Program-made: the position numbers and the translations under genes
Assembly: GCA_017470485.1 (NCBI GenBank)
Contig: JAFUYQ010000017.1
Span: 124,001-188,000 of the forward strand
Direction of reading: 5' to 3'
DNA: 64,000 nt
Source of the DNA: Synergistaceae bacterium
GTDB taxonomy: Bacteria; Synergistota; Synergistia; Synergistales; Aminobacteriaceae
In this document: positions 61,134 to 64,000 of the stretch, piece by piece
Layout: each line of letters opens with the position of its first letter
How positions within the stretch are numbered: position 1 is the stretch's first letter
Notes under the pieces: model-generated
Seen by the model: only the letters and a program-made list of their open reading frames with translations
What the model was told of the DNA's origin: nothing
The model's database searches: none

Positions 61134-61838
61134 ATGATGAAAAAGATTACCCTGTTCATTCTCGTGTTAGCCTTATGTTCTCAGGCGGCTGCAAGCGATG
61201 TTGAAGTCTGGCAGGATCCTTCGGTAGATTTCGGCGGACTCAAGAAGATTTTTGTAATGCCGCCGGATTTCAGTTTGAAGGCTGGTACTCAGTTAATGCC
61301 TCAGAAACAGCTGAGAGCAGATTTCTTCAACTGGACTGCTGACGGAATACGCTCGGCGTTCGGAAAGAAAAGCAAGCTCCTCGTCAAAACTCTCGATTCT
61401 GTTCTTGATGATATGAGTTTCATTAAGGGCGGTAATGTTTCCGTCAATGACCCCGATTTCTTCAGGAACGCCAGTGAAATGGGCTACACCGCGTTCATCG
61501 TTGCCGGTATAAGTCAGGAATTTGTGAGTGAACATGTACCCGAAACCACACGGACTTACACCGAGTACCGCGAGATTGAGAAGCGTGATTACAAAGGCCG
61601 TATCATTGAGACTATAAGGATACCTGAAGAGAGAACCGAGATTATTCCGGCTCATGATGTTACGTACCTTCATACCGTCTGCGAACCGAAGCTCTACAGC
61701 ACTAAAGACCCTCACGGAGATTACATAGGGGCAGTGAACTATAGGATTTACAGGGAGTATCAGGGAGGCCCTGTAATGAAAGTTGTCGAGAACATCACTA
61801 AGGCTTCAATGAAAAATCTCTTTGCAGGGAAGAAATAA
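61134..61838 (+). CDS. Exported protein of unknown function
   Basis: A 234-residue exported protein starting one base after the previous stop. Signal peptide: MMKKITLFILVLALCSQAAAS. The mature part has strands such as LKKIFVMPPDFSLKAG and the basic/acidic segment TYTEYREIEKRDYKGRIIET. The pattern, with an early FVMPPD strand and a long amphipathic middle, is like small outer-membrane-associated or penicillin-binding-protein-activating lipoprotein folds, but there is no lipobox and I do not name a family. Its AGGAGG lies 13 bases upstream, within the previous gene. Confidence 0.7.
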   Translation: MMKKITLFILVLALCSQAAASDVEVWQDPSVDFGGLKKIFVMPPDFSLKAGTQLMPQKQLRADFFNWTADGIRSAFGKKSKLLVKTLDSVLDDMSFIKGGNVSVNDPDFFRNASEMGYTAFIVAGISQEFVSEHVPETTRTYTEYREIEKRDYKGRIIETIRIPEERTEIIPAHDVTYLHTVCEPKLYSTKDPHGDYIGAVNYRIYREYQGGPVMKVVENITKASMKNLFAGKK

Positions 61839-61858
61839 ATCAGGAGGCTTAAAAACTA

Positions 61859-62599
61859 ATGATGAAAAAAATTTCCGCGCTTCTTCTCCTCTTAACGCTC
61901 AGTGTTCCGGCGTTCTCTGAGGAACTGAGAGTGATACCTTACCCCGACGGTATAGACACTCAGACCGAAGGGGCTTCGTCCGCACCGAAAAGCATCAATC
62001 ATTTGCCGTCAAAATATTTTGACACGGACAATGACTTCTTCACAATGAAGTCCAATGACACAAGGATAATCCTTACGAATTACCCGACTTACCAGCAGAC
62101 TAAAGAAAATACCTGCGGGCCTGCTGCCGGATTAACGGTGCTTTATTACTTCGGAGTTAAGGATTACGATGAGGCAAAACTCACCGATGAAATGAAGACC
62201 AAGCCTTACCCCATCGGCACGAACCCGAAGGATATGCTTGCGTTCTTTGAGCGTTTGGGCTGGGAGACTGAGAGCAGTTTAACTCACCCGAAATTCAATG
62301 ATGAAGATGAGTTCATCGAGTACGTTCAGGCAAAACTCAGGGAAGGTACTCCGATAATGGTCGAGAATATCGACTGGGGCGGTCATTGGAGGGTAATAAT
62401 AGGCTATGACTCAGTCGGAACTGACACGATACTTGATGACGTTCTGATTCTGACGGACTCGTATGACACATGCGACCATAAACAGGACGGCTATGTCGTC
62501 AATAATGCCGTGAAGTTTTTTGCGATGTGGTTCGACCATTCAATGTTCCCTGATGATATGAAGGAACAGCCGTTTATTACTGCAAGGCCGAAGAAATAA
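61859..62599 (+). CDS. Exported C39-like cysteine peptidase
   Basis: A 246-residue exported protein. Signal peptide: MMKKISALLLLLTLSVPAFS. The C39-like (papain-fold) domain has QQTKENTCGPAAGLTVLYYF with the catalytic Cys86, GGHWRVIIGYD with His175, and LTDSYDTCDH with Asp199. Such enzymes cleave peptides, often leader or signalling peptides or cell-wall-linked proteins; here no ABC transporter domain is attached. It has AGGAGG about 12 bases before the ATG, a leader very like that of the preceding gene. Confidence 0.85.
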   Translation: MMKKISALLLLLTLSVPAFSEELRVIPYPDGIDTQTEGASSAPKSINHLPSKYFDTDNDFFTMKSNDTRIILTNYPTYQQTKENTCGPAAGLTVLYYFGVKDYDEAKLTDEMKTKPYPIGTNPKDMLAFFERLGWETESSLTHPKFNDEDEFIEYVQAKLREGTPIMVENIDWGGHWRVIIGYDSVGTDTILDDVLILTDSYDTCDHKQDGYVVNNAVKFFAMWFDHSMFPDDMKEQPFITARPKK

Positions 62600-62607
62600 C
62601 AGAACTG

Positions 62608-62644
62608 AAAATCCCTCTGCCGAAATGACAGGGGGATTTTTTTT
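62608..62644. terminator. Strong bidirectional terminator
   Basis: A 12-bp stem (AAAATCCCTCTG, 62608-62619; CAGGGGGATTTT, 62629-62640) with a T-run after it on the plus strand. It serves the C39 gene and, on the other strand, the azlD end at 62646. Confidence 0.9.
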
Positions 62645-62645
62645 A

Positions 62646-62975
62646 TCAGGCGGCAAAGACAATCTGAACCAGCACCATATACAGAACAGTACCGGCTGTT
62701 ATGCTTATGAGGGTGTTGCGTTTCCAGACATGGAGAAGCACAACGGCGGCGCATGATAGAGCTTCAGGTATTCCGTGAGTGCCTGAGAGAATGTTCACCC
62801 CTCTGAGGCAGTACACAACGAGCATTGACATTACAGCAGGAGGCAGAACGCGCCCAAGATAAATTATGAATGAGGGACGTTTTTTCCCGAAAGCTATGAA
62901 CGGCAGAACCCTCAGAAGAATCGTTACAGCCCCCGAAATTATTACGATGTAACCGGCGTGAACATCAAACATCAA
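62646..62975 (-). CDS. azlD: AzlD-like branched-chain amino acid exporter subunit
   Basis: A 109-residue membrane protein with about four helices ([22 protein letters not shown] and [12 protein letters not shown]) and the AzlD pattern [26 protein letters not shown]. AzlCD exports branched-chain amino acids or analogues. It overlaps the azlC end by 11 bases, the usual azlC-azlD order. Confidence 0.9.
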   Translation of the reverse strand: MMFDVHAGYIVIISGAVTILLRVLPFIAFGKKRPSFIIYLGRVLPPAVMSMLVVYCLRGVNILSGTHGIPEALSCAAVVLLHVWKRNTLISITAGTVLYMVLVQIVFAA

Positions 62976-63630
62976 TTCGCCCCCTCAATACGAACAGCAT
63001 TACAGTGATTGCCGTCATTGCGGGAATCAGGAATCCTTCAGCACCGAACATCAGCAGACACACAGCACTCGCAGTCAAGCCCGTAACCGCAGGATAATGA
63101 CACTCAGTGTTAAGCCACTGTTCAACGCATATACTCACGAACAGTGCAGTTAGCGCGAAATCTATTCCCCTTGAGTCGAATGGCAGTACCTTTCCCAGTA
63201 ATGCGCCGATTGTTCCGCCTGTTACCCAGTATGACTGGTCGAGCAATGACACCCAGAAGCAGTAATCCTCATCGTCATTCTCACAGACAAGCGAGTAAGT
63301 TTCATCGGTGAGGGCGTAAATCATGTATGCTTTTCTGAGGCCGTGAATATTTTTCCAGCGTTCCGACATTGATATTCCATAGAATAAATGCCTTGCGCTG
63401 ACCATTAAGGCTGTTCCTGCCGCTGAAGCAAGACCAGTTCCGCCCGTGAACATGTCGATACAGATGAACTGCATAGTACCGGAGTAAATCATCACTCCCA
63501 TCGAAAACGCCCATAACGCTCCGAAACCCTTAGTGCTGAGGAGGATTCCGAACCCAATCCCCAGCACTAAATAACCTGTCATTACCGGTATAGTGTCGTG
63601 AATTGCCCTGCGTATCACACCAGTTCGCAT
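62965..63630 (-). CDS. azlC: AzlC-like branched-chain amino acid exporter
   Basis: A 221-residue AzlC with about 6-7 helices: [48 protein letters not shown]. It is the larger AzlCD subunit. The start overlaps the 3' end of clpC by 16 bases. The pair of genes could be co-transcribed from the clpC side. Confidence 0.92.
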   Translation of the reverse strand: MRTGVIRRAIHDTIPVMTGYLVLGIGFGILLSTKGFGALWAFSMGVMIYSGTMQFICIDMFTGGTGLASAAGTALMVSARHLFYGISMSERWKNIHGLRKAYMIYALTDETYSLVCENDDEDYCFWVSLLDQSYWVTGGTIGALLGKVLPFDSRGIDFALTALFVSICVEQWLNTECHYPAVTGLTASAVCLLMFGAEGFLIPAMTAITVMLFVLRGRIDV

Positions 63631-64000
63631 GTAAGTTCCTTGTCTTTGATGTTGACGCTTATTGTAGAGTCGCCCTCAGGAAGTTTCCCCGAAAGCATGA
63701 AGTCAGATAATTTGTCCTCAAGTATCGACTGTATTGCCCTCCTCAAAGGACGCGCACCGTATTTAGGCTTGTAACCCTTCTCAAGTATTTGCTCTTTCAC
63801 GTCATCGGCCACGTTAATTTTTACGCCCTTAGTGTCGAGCCTCGACGATAAATCATCAAGCATAGTGTCGATAATCTTCATCAGGTTATCGCGCGATAAC
63901 GGTTTGAACACTGCCGTTTCGTCAATGCGGTTCAGAAATTCAGGTCTGAATGTCCTGTTAGCCTCCTCAAGAATTATTGACTTTGTTCGCTCCCAATCGC
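63615..64000 (-). CDS. clpC: ClpC-type AAA+ ATPase, C-terminal end (5' part outside window)
   Basis: The frame continues past 64000; only the last ~128 residues are visible. They include the Clp_N/C second ATPase end RPEFLNRIDETAVF, KPLSRDNLMKIIDTMLDD, and the C-terminal domain GYKPKYGARPLRRAIQSILED, typical of ClpA/B/C. ClpC works with ClpP in proteolysis. The ending ELTCELV fits ClpC better than ClpB. The gene name is therefore likely but not certain. Confidence 0.82.
   Translation of the reverse strand, partial: DWERTKSIILEEANRTFRPEFLNRIDETAVFKPLSRDNLMKIIDTMLDDLSSRLDTKGVKINVADDVKEQILEKGYKPKYGARPLRRAIQSILEDKLSDFMLSGKLPEGDSTISVNIKDKELTCELV

Overview
The window looks like a chromosomal segment of a Gram-negative anaerobe of the phylum Synergistota (Synergistetes), probably a gut or rumen member of the Synergistaceae. 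The best evidence is the C-terminus of the giant secreted protein at 41382-46121, which has the GGCSAG motif, a hydrophobic helix and a basic end typical of the Synergist-CTERM sorting signal. A lipid A branch (LpxK, an LpxB-like protein, MsbA), an OmpH/Skp chaperone, an RND pump and many signal peptides show a double membrane. Housekeeping genes are packed tightly, often with ATGA or longer overlaps, and TTG, GTG and even ATT starts occur. No tRNA, rRNA or CRISPR array was seen, and no gap without a gene exceeds about 300 bases.

Layout. 1-8131 (minus) is the translation/RNA operon rimP-nusA-ylxR/L7Ae-infB-rbfA-nrnA-truB-ribF-tatD. 8266-15498 holds a secreted protein of unknown role, then terD, rpoZ-coaBC-priA-queT, an OmpH chaperone and a periplasmic binding-protein-like gene. 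15617-21012 is an RND efflux operon with a toxin-antitoxin pair on each side. 21081-29570 has glgB, a binding-protein ABC importer with two different ATPases, and a sedoheptulokinase-like sugar kinase. 29620-33055 is asd-hom-lysC. 33187-35567 has a lone PTS EIIA and a large TIR-ankyrin membrane protein bracketed by 48-bp direct repeats. 35607-41284 is prfB-S55 peptidase-tmk-yaaR-holB-ricT. 41382-46121 is the giant CTERM protein. 46258-54773 is a phosphate transporter, pbpC, a TnpB transposon, rnj, uppP and maf. 54742-59751 is the lipid A cluster. 59883-62599 has three secreted proteins, one a C39-like peptidase. 62646-64000 has azlCD and the end of clpC.

Points of most interest: (1) nrnA carries an in-frame insert of about 177 bp that looks like the ends of an IS200/IS605 element, yet all DHH catalytic motifs are kept; (2) a zinc ribbon-TPR-TIR-transmembrane-ankyrin protein sits between direct repeats that each include the stop codon and terminator of the gene before them; (3) a lone TnpB element with an omegaRNA-like structured tail has landed directly upstream of rnj, which now has no visible Shine-Dalgarno; (4) prfB has the classic CTT-TGA-C programmed frameshift; (5) PriA has lost its Walker A and DEEH motifs but kept eight zinc cysteines; (6) queT appears to start at ATT; (7) LpxK is fused to an LpxB-like domain.
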